Below, in pieces: positions 31,701 to 41,339 of a stretch of 64,000 bases of DNA. The notes below the pieces were generated by a model. The model was not told the origin of the DNA. It was given only the letters and a program-made list of their open reading frames with translations, and did not search any database. The first letter of the stretch is position 1. The number at the start of each line of letters is the position of its first letter. The translations under genes were made by a program, and so were the position numbers. This DNA comes from Protopterus annectens (lineage: Eukaryota; Chordata; Ceratodontiformes; Protopteridae), in NCBI RefSeq assembly GCF_019279795.1, contig NC_056725.1:1750520416-1750584415 (forward strand). The letters are read 5' to 3'.

Positions 31701-32105
31701 TCCTTAGACAAAGAGGAGTATTGTGGCATACTGGATTCTGAAAGGGTCTCTGTAGCGACCTGCAAATCAACAGAAATGGGCATCGGGGGCTGCGAAAGTG
31801 CCTCACTGAGTACCGGAGAACTGACTACTAGCTTAGCGTAAGCGTCGTTGGTAGGTTTGGACCTGTGTTGTCTGTCTCTGTCTTTATCTTTACGTTTTTT
31901 CAGAAGATCTGCTGTTGAATGGCTTACCGAAGCCATATCGGAATTTGAGGACTGTAAGTGAAAATATTTGGCTACAATAAGGGCCTGGCGATGGATAGTT
32001 CTGGCATTGAACAAAGCACAGAAGCGACAATGAGGGATGTTGTGGTCTGGGCCTAAACAAGTGAAGCAGTAAGTTTGTCCCACACAATCACCATGTGGTG
32101 TGATG
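31690..32105 (-). pseudogene. DIRS gag, N-terminal part
   Basis: The frame 31529-32119 begins 'GDCVGQTYCFTCLGPDHNIPHCRFCALFNARTIHRQA', a Cys/His cluster shared with the DIRS gag at 52782-53378 ('CITCLGLDHDVPNCHLCALFNLRTIHRQA'). It then has a charged 'KKRKDKDRDR' patch. Homology to gag stops near 'VISTSVNRF', and the following DNA is recombinase in another frame. That junction is the internal deletion point. Confidence 0.72.
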
Positions 32106-32337
32106 GGCACCCTGTCCACATCAGGCAGGGTAGCTACCTACACCTTTGCATGCATAACCTGGTCAGCTGGATGGTTTACAGCACATACAGCCATGGGATA
32201 CCACCTGTGTCCCTGTTGGATGGGGACATCAGCTGCTGCCTTGCATGCACATGAGCTTAGATGTGGCCTAGAGATATGGCTGCTCAGGGACCATAGCCTA
32301 GTAACCAGGTATGGTACCAGGAACATCTTATATGTTC
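32106..32337 (+). pseudogene. CR1 3'-end remnant
   Basis: Plus-strand sequence resembles the CR1 C-terminus and 3' UTR ('GYHLCPCWMGT', similar to 'GITPVSLLDRGT', then GTGGCCTAGAG...CATAGCCTAGTAACC). It is probably the 3' end of the CR1 at 27600-30147, left on the far side of the DIRS insertion. Most of the RT is deleted. It is diverged, so the link is moderate. Confidence 0.45.
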
Positions 32338-33005
32338 AGACTGCTGTTTCTGTTTATGTCTTGCACCATGGAGCTCAGGTTGTGACTCAAAAGGGTCTCT
32401 CAGCCTCCCACTTGCAATTAACAAGTACACAAACAAACAGCTGAATAAAGAAATAAGGGGAAAAACATTAAATGATTTCAAACAGAGATTAACTTTAATT
32501 CCTGGTACCTTGGAGAGTACAGTGCACATCTATTTGTTGTTTTTATTACATACTGAAACAAACAAATGGTTGTTAACAGATACCTTGTTATGTATGTATA
32601 TAGTTGGTAGTCTTACAGTACATAAATCACAGTAGGGGGTATTCAGACAGGAAAAATAGCACACTGTGCAAAGATAAACTATGCAGTCAGTGTTGATGTG
32701 CAGGGCATGTGCAATTGAGAGGTATCTATAGCACAATCATGGTAGTATAAATCACAATCATGGTAGTATAAAAATTGGTGTGGTCAGTAGTTTATATTAA
32801 TGACCATATAATGACATTCAAATGAGAGTGCTTATAGAAATGCATTCATCAATTAACTGATGTTTTTGTCTGCATATATATTCTATATGCAGCATGTACA
32901 TTTGTAAGATACCTGGTAATTGTATATTCTTTTGATAAGTTTATCGGTATATAGTAAGTATGTAGTTCAAAAAACCATTAATAAACATAACCAGCTAAGC
33001 CAAGG
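32338..33005. repeat. Composite repeat, copy A, second part
   Basis: Aligns with 51955-52465 and 63345-64000 (shared CACCATGGAGCTCAGGTTGTG, AAGGGTCT, GGTACCTTG, TTGGTAGTCTTACAG/TGTTACAG, CAGGGCATGTGCAATT, AGCACAATCATGGTAG). It is the continuation of the block broken near 27600, with about 200 bp missing at the joint. Confidence 0.65.
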
Positions 33006-35060
33006 CACTGTTGAGTGAGCTAAGCTCCATGGTTAAGAAGCACCATGCTATATACCCCAGAGAGCATTTATGACTTCCAGGCTATTCATTCAGAATATTA
33101 CTGAATACAGACCATGTCTAGTATTGCTTGACATGCACAGGAAGTTTTATTCAGTAAGTATAGGATTCCTTGTGATAGAAATCTGTTGTGCCAGCCATTT
33201 TCCATTTCTGTCTATAAAAGATTACAGTCTTTGTTGTTGGTGTTCATGGTGGTGTGCATGTTGCATAGCTGTTAGAGGTCAAGCAGGGTTGAATGGGCCA
33301 TGTACCATATGGATGGACAGCAGTCTGTCTGCTGAAGAATGGCATACAGAGCAAGAACTGCACATTTCAAAAATACCATTTGAACCCTTGATATAAGTAT
33401 CACCATGAACAGTAGGCAACATTAAGGGTTGTGGAAGAGTGTACAGCTTAGCAAACTTTGTGGCCTCAGTGTAAATATCATAATTTGGGCTTTAACTCAA
33501 ATTTTATGTTATGCCTTTGATACCACAATACATCGCAGGTAATGTCAGCATGTTCCAGGAGGTGATATACAAGACAGGTGTTTCCATTCACATGGAAGAG
33601 CAAGAACAAGGTTCCAGGTGATCAAACATGCAGGAATCTCCAGTCAACAAAGTATTGTTGAAAGGTACGATGTATGTCTTACAGGTAATACCCTGTTTCT
33701 GCAAATAAGAAAGAACAATGTTAGGTGTGGTAAAAGAGGTTATTTTTCAGCTATCTTTCAAAAGCATTGTACTACCATCTTCCTAATTTATTCATGTTCT
33801 CCCATGATGTCCTTGCCCACTGCACATAAGAAGCTGCCGCTAAGCTAAATGAATGTGGAATCTAACTGAGCGTGGGGTATATGTTTGGGGTATAAGCTTC
33901 ATCACTCCACTGTTTTCTTGAATACAGCCCTCACCTGAAGATGAGTAAGCATGATACCCTTCTCATGGCAGAAAACTGCTCCTTCTTAAGTGCCATTCTA
34001 TGACAAAACTGTGTGAGTGGACTTCTTTGTTGTAGTCACAGTGTTTGGTAACATTGTACCCATTGCACTACATTCTATTCTGTGGCCCCTGAGGCTGGAG
34101 CCAGCCACTGGTGCTTCACACCCTGACCAGTCATAAGTTGCTCCTATTTATCCTTAAAATATTCTTATTTTGACCAGCTAAATTCTCTACATAGGGCTGA
34201 TAAACAACAGGCTATGAGAAGCAATCTGTTGTATTACTGATGACATGTATTTTGGAGTTTGTCCCATAAGGCTCACACCACCTCCACATGGCTTTGTACA
34301 GCCAGCTGATAGCATGCCAGGTATAATGCTGCCTTCAACTTATTTTATTCAGCCTCTAACAGTAGCAGAGTGTGTGCCCTCCATTGTTTTACTGCTATGA
34401 GCCACACAACTGGACAACCTGGCACCTTCCTGGTGTCTCTAACTGCTGTAGTACTCTTCTGTAAGCCACCTAATTACCATTACTGTGGCTGTTAATTATC
34501 TGTTATTCTCATACAGCCACTGTACTGTGAATGAATTTGTATCCACACTGGTAATGGTGCTGTTTCCAGTATGTCCACAGATACTGTGAATTAATTAGTA
34601 CAAACACTGGTACTAGTGCTGTTTCTAGTACATCCATTGATCCTGTGAATGAATTTGTATCCACACTGGTACTGCTGCTGTTTCCAGTGCCACTCTCTTG
34701 AACTGACCCCACTGTGAAAGCAACATAGTGTAGAATGTTCAAGTATTCTTCACCTCACCCTATTTGTTGATTGCTCCCTGCCTGAACTATACATCTGTTT
34801 TCCAATTTTGAGTTGGGAGTGCCTTGTTTGCCTTCTGATTGTATATCCAGGAATAACTCCAACTATGTAGTGGCAATTAATGTTTACATGTAATTACTCT
34901 TGGCCACCTGCTGCTGAGCTTGCTTTCTCCCAAGTACCTCTCCTACCCAATTCTCAGGGATATGGCAACAGTTATCCTGAAAAAAAAATCCAGTGTGCCA
35001 ACACTCAAGTAAGATTACGATCTCTAAAAACTTAGGTGACTGAAGGAAAGAATACTCTTG
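33006..35060. other. Unannotated stretch with a short tandem repeat
   Basis: No gene is supportable. The 108-codon frame at 33070-33396 has no recognisable motif. A 59-bp unit (GTGAATGAATTTGTATCCAC...) is repeated nearly three times at 34527-34690. Its period is not a multiple of three, so the open frame across it (34509-34742) is not convincing as coding. Confidence 0.5.
34527..34690. repeat. 59-bp tandem repeat, ~2.8 copies
   Basis: Units start at 34527, 34586 and 34645 and are about 80% alike by eye. Confidence 0.75.
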
Positions 35061-35199
35061 TTACTTGATAGGTTCATTGGTGGTTACTAGGATATTGACC
35101 CAAAGGTCTTTATAAGCCTTTCCGTGTGTACCGATATAATACTAGAGAAACCCAATATAAAGGATCTAGCCTAAACTCAAACCCCTTATTGATAAGGAG

Positions 35200-35751
35200 G
35201 TGCATATATGTAAAGATTCCTGGTCCTTTTTGGAAAATATTAACAAACTAACGTACAATCCCCAGGCAGTGTTCTTGACTATCGATGTCAAGGACCTTTA
35301 TACTGTCATTCTCCAAACTATTGGTTTAGCTTGGGTTAGGGAGTATTTATCAGCAAAAAAAGTTAAAGATGACACTATTTATGTCACGTTAACCCTCCTT
35401 GAGACAGTTTTAACGAATAATTACTTTACTTTTGAGAACAACTTCTATTTGCAAACCTCAGGGGTGGCCATGGGTTCGCCTTGCAGCGGTACATTTGCTA
35501 ATGCTGTAATGGCGAATTGGGAGTCCACACTTCTATTTAAAGATGACTTATTTCAACAATATGTCACCTGGTACACTAGGTACCAGGATGACATATTTTG
35601 TATTTGGGAAGGAAACAAAGATCTCATACCTTCCTTTCTGGAAAGGATTACTAGTATGACTGACTTTTTAGAATTCACTTACACAGTGGATGACACTAAG
35701 ATCAACTATTTGGACATTCTCCTTATTAAGGACATTAAATTTGTTCAATGA
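35200..35751 (+). CDS. Penelope-like reverse transcriptase core (partial)
   Basis: A 183-codon open frame. It shows 'AVFLTIDVKDLYTVI' (motif A, catalytic Asp, residues ~23-37), 'NNYFTFENNFYLQTSGVAMGSPCSGTFANAVM' (motif B; the AMGSP box), 'RYQDDIFCIWEG' (motif C with DD) and 'FTYTVDDTKINYLDILL' (motif D/E, the family's 'FLDV'). These are diagnostic of Penelope-like RTs. The N-terminal ~200 residues and everything after the RT core are missing, and TGA at 35749 ends the frame. The catalytic residues are intact, unlike the copy at 2079-3420. The ATG at 35200 is simply the first in frame, not a true start. Confidence 0.8.
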   Translation: MHICKDSWSFLENINKLTYNPQAVFLTIDVKDLYTVILQTIGLAWVREYLSAKKVKDDTIYVTLTLLETVLTNNYFTFENNFYLQTSGVAMGSPCSGTFANAVMANWESTLLFKDDLFQQYVTWYTRYQDDIFCIWEGNKDLIPSFLERITSMTDFLEFTYTVDDTKINYLDILLIKDIKFVQ

Positions 35752-36069
35752 GACAAATATTTCATTTGTATATACACATATATATTTTTTCTTTTACCTA
35801 GGCTGCTGGTAACACATTGATACTAATTTTTAAGCAAAGCACAATTTACTTGCATATACTGCTTGAAGGTTATTACATTTAGCGAACTTCATTTGCTATG
35901 CTTTATTATGTTTACTACAAAACAATGACTAGTATTTAATAATGTAAAGCATATCGCTGTTTTAAGGTTCCCATGGTTTTTTCTTAATTGAAAAATGCAC
36001 TCGCTCTTGATTGGTCAAATTATTTGAAATCTATTTAAAAGAGGTGTCATTTGAATGATTTATGTTTGT

Positions 36070-36107
36070 CTGATGAAGGCAGAACACTGTTTCTGCCGAA
36101 AGCGCTT
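36070..36107 (+). ncRNA. Hammerhead-ribozyme-like core of the PLE
   Basis: CTGATGA followed by a perfect 7-bp stem II (GGCAGAA with TTCTGCC, six-base loop), then GAAA and GCGCTT. The core matches CUGAUGA...GAAA exactly. Stem I is weak here (two pairs) and stem III would be the self-complementary AGCGCT, so activity may need dimerisation or may be lost. Confidence 0.55.
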
Positions 36108-37845
36108 ACTTTTACTTGGATTTTATTAAACATTTTCAGTTTTTAGCCTGCTCTTATCGTGTTCCAGCTCGCTTTTTTGTTGTTTACTGGGTTTGCGAGT
36201 TTTCAAGTTGAGAATACTATACCCATTAGTTTGCTGTGCCTCTGTCCAGCAGTGATACAGAGATGATTCCCAGGGTAAACCTACGATCTCCCATCCACTC
36301 GCCAAGATTTCTCTTGAACAGAGTCAGTGAGGGGCTCTGCCTCACATGGACTGGGATTCTGTTCCATAGTGTAGGGAGTCTCTGGGTGATGAATCTGTCC
36401 CTCCAGCATGTCCTATTTATATCCGTGTTGAGGTTTAAGTCTCTTGCTCTCGTGGCTCTGGTGGATTTGGATTTTTTGAGGTGGAGCATGTCCATTAATT
36501 CCGGGTTGGACATGGCCTTGTATGTCAGGCACAGATCACCTCTGAGCAGACGGTATGCGACTGAATAGAGCTGGAGTTTCTTCAGTCGGGCATCGTATGA
36601 CATATGTTTGAGCCCCTTTATCCTTTTGGTGAGGAACTTTTGGGATCTTTTCAACTGCTGCAGGTGTCGGGTAAGGTACATTCCGAATGGGGCGTTGTAC
36701 TCAATCATTGGTCTGATAAGTGAAGAGTACAGGGGTACAATGACCTCTCCTGATCTGGATGTGAATCCCTTCATGATCAGGTGGGCAATGTAGAAGGTCT
36801 TCCTAACCACTTTGGCAATGTGAGTGTCAAAAGAGAGGTTACTGTCAACTTGGGTCCCCAGGTCCCTGATAACTTCTTCCGTGTTTAATGGATTACCACC
36901 TATGTGGTAATTAGGGGTTACCTTGTTTTTCCCAAAGGGTATGACTATACATTTTTTGGCATTTAGCTTAAGGCCATGGCTCTGGCACCAGTTATCCATT
37001 TCTATGAGACCTTTCTGGAGGATGTCTGTGTCTCATGGAGTGTCAATTATGGTGCCCAGTTTGCAGTCATCTGCAAATTTTGTCAGCCACAATCCCCCTA
37101 TGTTTGCCTGCACTTCAGAAAAATAAATGCCGAACAAGAGGGGGCCCAAGACTGAGCCCTGTGGGACACCGCTCGTGACCGGCTTAGAGTCTGACATGGC
37201 ACCAGCAACTCTAACCCTGTGTGTTCTGTCCTTGAGCCAGTTTGCAACCCATCTTGTGACATATGGGTTTACATCTAAGCTGGTGAGCTTTTCTATGATG
37301 CCCGAGTGGGGTATTGTGTCGAACGCTTTTGCTAGGTCAAGGTAGGCTGTGTGAACTGCCTTACCCTCATCAATGGCCTTAGTGACTGTTTCAAAAGTCG
37401 ACAAAGTTCAAGAGGCAGGATCTGCCCTTGACAAAGCCAAATTGGGTAGGATCCAGTGTCTGTAGGTCCCCAATGTCTTTATTTATGAGTTCCATTATGA
37501 TCCTCTCCATAGCTTTGCAGACAAGGCTCGTCAAGCTTATGGGGCAGTAATTTCCAGGGTCCGTAGAAGCACCGCCTTTGTGGAGTGGGACCACAGTTGC
37601 CGTACGCCATTCTTTGGGTATGTATCCTGTAGTAAGGCTAAGATTAAACAGCAGCCTTATGTGTGGGTTTAGTTCCTCATTGAGTTCGTGTAGCACACAG
37701 CCGGGGACACCGTCCGGTCCCATTGATGCTGTGTTTTTTGCTTTAGAGAGAGCAGCTCTCACCTGGGCATCTGAGATGTTTGGGAGGCTAGACTCTGGTG
37801 GGATAGATATTTCTCCTTTTGGGGGGGAGGGAGGGGAGAAATTAC

Positions 37846-38400
37846 CACAGCCCATAAGGCATAACAACGTACCCAACACTCTAGTTATAGGTGACTCTAT
37901 AGTCAGGCACACTGATGTTCCACTCACCAGGCTAAACAAGGAGAAAGTTACTGTCAGCTACCTGTCAGGTGCCAGGATTTGCCACATAATGCACGCACTC
38001 AGGTCACTCCACAACAAGTACAAATATGACTCTCTTATTGTCCATGTTGGTGTTAATGACCTGAAACATACCTCCCTGGACTACACGAAAAGAGACATGG
38101 AGGAGCTGTCTGATCTTGTAGCCCAGGCAGGTATGACCCTAGCCCTCAGTAGCATCCTGCCATCACCCAGAATGATACCACAGTACATGGACAAAATGAT
38201 TGACTTCAACAATTGGCTAAGCTTCTGGTGTCATTCTAAGGGGGTCCAGTATCTGTCTGCCTGGGATGACATGATTGACAAACCTTAATGCTTTGCCAGA
38301 GATGGCTTGCACCTGTCTCCCTTGGAATTCCGGATACTGGCTAAGGCTCTTGCCACCCCATAGTGCCTTTTATAGGCAAGGTTCAAATAACAACTTCACC
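37846..38400 (+). pseudogene. CR1 ORF1 esterase segment, inverted relative to the RT
   Basis: The plus-strand frame from about 37846 encodes 'NVPNTLVIGDSIVRHTDVPLTRLNKEKVTVSYLSGAR', 'HVGVNDLKHTSLDYTKRDMEEL', 'FNNWLSFWCHSKGVQYLSAWDDMIDKP' and, after a stop at about 38286, 'CFARDGLHLSPLEF'. The N-terminal zinc-knuckle part is missing. It lies head to head with the minus-strand RT part of the same family, as produced by twin priming. Confidence 0.85.
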
Positions 38401-38750
38401 ACTGTAACAGGTACAAGCAAGCAAAGTCTGAGGTTAATGCTACTTAATTGCTAAAAGTCTAAACCTCAAAATGCACTCACTTGAGGCACTCTTTAAAATG
38501 GAGAACATTGACATCTGTGCAGTGACTAAGACCTGGTTCAAGAGTCCTGAGAGCACCCCTGCATTACCAGGCTATGATTCATACCACACCTTTTGGCCAC
38601 CTAACCTGGACCGAAACACTAAAGGCAGAGGCATGTCCATATTCATTAAGGATATCTACACTTTCAGGCTAGTTGCTCAGCATAAGGCATCCGAGATTAT
38701 CTAAGTGAAACTAACTCTGGGCAAGACCGCAATCCAAATTGTAGCTTGCT
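38401..38750 (+). pseudogene. CR1 endonuclease N-terminus, inverted segment
   Basis: Follows the esterase segment in family order: 'NLKMHSLEALFKMENIDICAVTKTWFKSPESTPALPGYDSYHTF' (TETW changed to TKTW), 'RGMSIFIKDIYTF' and 'LTLGKTAIQIVACY'. It stops at about 38750, where DIRS sequence begins. Confidence 0.82.
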
Positions 38751-38936
38751 ACAAACACATGTCTGCATTGCAGGCCATTATGGCTTGTCCTCCTTTTTTG
38801 ATTTTTCATGCAGATAAAGGGTCCTTCTGCACTAACCCTTCTTTTATGCTGAAGGTGGTTAATGAGGTGTCACTTAATCAGACTATTAATCTGCCTACCT
38901 TTTTCCCTGTCTGCAAACTGACAGTGAGAGGGTGCT
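38751..38936 (+). pseudogene. DIRS tyrosine-recombinase scrap
   Basis: The frame 'LQAIMACPPFLIFHADKGSFCTNPSFMLKVVNEVSLNQTINLPTFF' matches the recombinase at 30919-31218 ('MAVEPFIIFHADRVSLRTNPSFMPNVLSSVALNQSIHLSTFF'). Only about 60 codons are present, with neither catalytic box. Confidence 0.7.
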
Positions 38937-38939
38937 GTA

Positions 38940-39533
38940 TATAGGCTAATGAACACAAGGGCCTTTATAATCCTAGCCATGCATCCCAAATCACTGACAA
39001 GTTCTGAAACCCTTTATAAGTATAAGGATGGGCCTGGGAGATGAACCATTTACAGGTTACCTGTGGCCATTAGAGACATAGGTGCCAAACCAGGGATGAA
39101 TTCCTGGTTTTGCTTCCAAGTGTCCACGTTGCTCTTGAATTGGGTTAGGGAGGAACTCTGCTTCACATGCATGGGGAGCCTGTTCCATAGACTAGGTAGT
39201 CTCTGGGATACATACCTATCTCTCCAGCAGGTCCTATTTATATCACAGGCTAGGTTTAAGTCTTTAGAACAGATAATTCTGGTGCTGTGTTGTGGATATG
39301 CAGGTCCATCAGAGTGGGGTCTGACAATTTCCTTGATGCCAGGTATAGATCTCCCCTAAATAGCATGTAGGAGACAGAATACAGGGATAGGGCCTTGAGG
39401 AGGTCTGTGTAGGACATATTACTTGCATCCTGTATTCTTTTAGTGAGTAACCTCTGTGGACGTTCCAGTTGTTGGATGTGCCTGGTTAGGTACATACCAA
39501 AGGAGGCATTGTACTCAATGATAGGTCTGATGC
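38940..39533 (-). pseudogene. CR1 LINE, short 3' copy
   Basis: Minus frame 39256-39561 has 'RPIIEYNASFGMYLTRHIQQLERPQRLLTKRIQDASNMSYTDLLKALSLYS' and then the C-terminal blocks in broken frames. The 3' end near 38940 shows GGGCCTTTATAATCCTAGCC. It is truncated at 39533 and abuts a CR1 3' end in the opposite direction. Confidence 0.78.
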
Positions 39534-40065
39534 CCCTTTTGGTATGTACCTCACAAGACATCTACAACAACTGGAAAGGCTGCAAAATACCTCACAAAGA
39601 GGATTACTGGCCTCAAACAGATGCACTATGCAGACCATCTCAAAAAGCTCCAGCTTTACTCCATCCCATATTGCTTACTCAGAGGCAATCTCTGCCTAAC
39701 ATACAAAGCTATGTCAAACCCACAGCTGTTGGACATGCTCCACTGAAAGAAATCCATTCCTCCAAGCTACACGCTCTAGGGACCAAATCTTGTCACCACA
39801 ATAAACAGAACCTTCTGGTGGGATGTATTCCTGTCCCAGACACTTCCCATACTCTGGAACAAACTACCTATGTATATCAGAGCTCCTTGATGATTGGATG
39901 GGAAATAGGAAATTCACCCCGGGGATCACTTCTGTGGCTCTGTTTCACAGGGGCAAAGGAAAATAATTTTCTTGAATGGCGAAAGCCAGGGTAACTTTTT
40001 GGCTAGGCTTATATAGGCCCTAAAGCCAATAGCCTAGTACCTACCTATGAACCTATGAACATATG
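39534..40065 (+). pseudogene. CR1 LINE, short 3' copy, opposite strand
   Basis: Starts at 'PFGMYLTRHLQQLERL', the same codon region where the minus copy ends, and runs to 'DDWMGNRKFTPGITSVALFHRGKGK'. The 3' UTR is GGCTTATATAGGCC and the tail CCTATGAACCTATGAACATATG (40038-40062). Many small indels are present. Confidence 0.78.
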
Positions 40066-41339
40066 ACTGTCACATCCTTGTATGGAAGTAGAGTTAGTGG
40101 GCATAACATGCTTACGGCCTGCTTTCCTGGTGACTCTTGGGTGACCTGCATGGACTTGCAGTATGTGGGAGTGGAGAATGAGTATGCGCTACCTTGAATG
40201 CACTGAAAGCTGAGATCTTTGACAGTGTGTCAAGAAGACTTAGACAAAAGGTATGTGCATGGTATTTGTACAGACAGTATGTGCACTGGTGAGTGCATTT
40301 CAAGACAATAACGTTTATATGACTACAACATAAAAAAGTATATCAGTCAAAATACTTTAATGTACTTTTTGCTTTTGTGTTTCAGGCCATCTTGAGATGC
40401 CAGTTTCTGTAATCTTAACCCAATTCATACATTTAGAGTTTTTTTCGTTCTTGCAGGGAAAGTGCATCAGTAAAATGAATGTGTTTCCTCTCATGCATCC
40501 TCTTCTTCTCATCTCTCCTCTTGGTTAGCTGATATTTGTGGTTCCACAGATTTTCACTGAAATTATTTTTCACATCTGCTCCAGATGCATTTCAAGCCTG
40601 TAGATATGGCACTTACAAATGTATACATAGCTTTATTATCATTTTCCGCAGATATCAATCTCCACTGAAAATTCAGTTTCTTCAAGTTTGCACATTCACT
40701 ACAATGCTGACTAAATATGTAAAAAAAAAGTTATATAACTCTCAGGTTGTGATAACAGAAGCCTGAGTCAGTTAGTTTGCATACTAATTATTCTAAAATT
40801 GCTGCAGTCATCCTTGGCTTTTGTTAGGTACTTTTGATCTTGGACATACTGGATTAAACAATGAGTGCCAGCAGAGGTGAAAATGGTCATGTCCAACTTG
40901 ATGAGGTGCTAAGTGCACTGGTATCGACTTTCATTTAATTGAATGAGATGTTACATGCTGAGCTGTTTAAATTCTCTTATGCATTTCAGTGTATGTATTT
41001 ATCTGAATGTGTGTTAACCAGTGTAATCTATTCACGCATTCATTACAAAGTAGTAAACTCAGATATTGTCTAGGTGCATCATGTGGATAGAAAATGCTTG
41101 ACTTAATTGTTTGGGGGTGGGTATGCTGTTTTATGAAATAATATGTGTCGCTTTCTGCAGAATTCCACTCAGTTGTGGAACTGACAGGAATAAGGGAAGG
41201 TTGGACGAGAGGTTAGTGCAGGCTTTTTTTAATTACATTACTACTTTTTTAAGAATTTAACTTTTGGTGGTTGGTGACAGTGAGATTATAAATGTCTGTC
41301 ATAATTTGCTATAGATGACTTGAATTATGGAGTAAATTT
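40066..41339. other. Unannotated stretch
   Basis: No repeat, motif or convincing ORF was recognised in these 1.3 kb. It is one of the few stretches here that could be unique host DNA. Confidence 0.4.

Larger units (their letters stand above)
30148..32105 (-). mobile_element. DIRS-type retrotransposon, internally deleted
   Basis: A minus-strand unit with gag N-terminus (32105 to about 31690) fused directly to the tyrosine-recombinase ORF (about 31700 to 30599). The RT, RNase H and methyltransferase regions are absent. The 3' side has an inverted repeat: GTGTACACTTACCATAAATG (about 30154) with CATTTATGGTACGTGTACAC (about 30560-30579), matching the inverted termini and internal complementary region expected of DIRS. 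The same CACTGTTGCAGTCATCAC word recurs at 30604 and at 52480. It lies inside a CR1. It is non-autonomous by deletion. Confidence 0.72.
35145..36212 (+). mobile_element. Penelope-like element, truncated, in a CR1 3' UTR
   Basis: Flanked by the 7-bp repeat AATACTA (35138-35144 and 36213-36219). CR1 3'-UTR sequence lies on both sides. It carries an RT core ORF and, at its 3' end, a hammerhead-like core and TTTATTAAA...GCTCTTATCGTG tail similar to those at 13860-14000 and in the H2B insertion. No GIY-YIG domain is present, so it lacks the C-terminal part of the ORF. Confidence 0.7.
35066..37845 (-). pseudogene. CR1 LINE, RT to 3' end, interrupted by a PLE
   Basis: The minus strand has the RT entry region in 37391-37939 ('IPPESSLPNISDAQVRAALSKAKNTASMGPDGVPGCVLHEL', 'VVPLHKGGASTDPGNYCPIS'). 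Frame 37033-37404 has 'AYLDLAKAFDTIPHSGI' (motif A), 'VTSGVPQGSVLGPLLFGIYFSEV' (motif B) and 'FADDCKLGTI' (motif C). Frame 36226-36999 (257 codons) holds the rest, from 'MDNWCQSHGLKLNAKKC' to 'RRFTLGIISVSLLDRGTAN'. All RT catalytic motifs are intact, with only two or three frame breaks. The 3' UTR is split by a PLE (35145-36212) and its tail (AGGTTCAT, CTTTATAAGCC) is at about 35066-35125. At 37845 the strand of homology flips. Confidence 0.88.

Noticed and set aside
33070-33396. 108-codon plus frame with several cysteines
   Set aside because: No recognisable domain, no homologous copy in the window and no supporting signals; an exon cannot be excluded but is unsupported.
34509-34742. 77-codon minus frame across the 59-bp tandem repeat
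   Set aside because: A repeat period of 59 shifts frame at each unit, so the frame shows no repeated protein unit; no motif is present.
37578-37850. Single 236-codon frame 37578-38288 as one protein
   Set aside because: Its first ~90 codons are antisense of the CR1 RT entry region; only the part after about 37846 is real esterase sequence. The frame is open across the inversion junction by chance.
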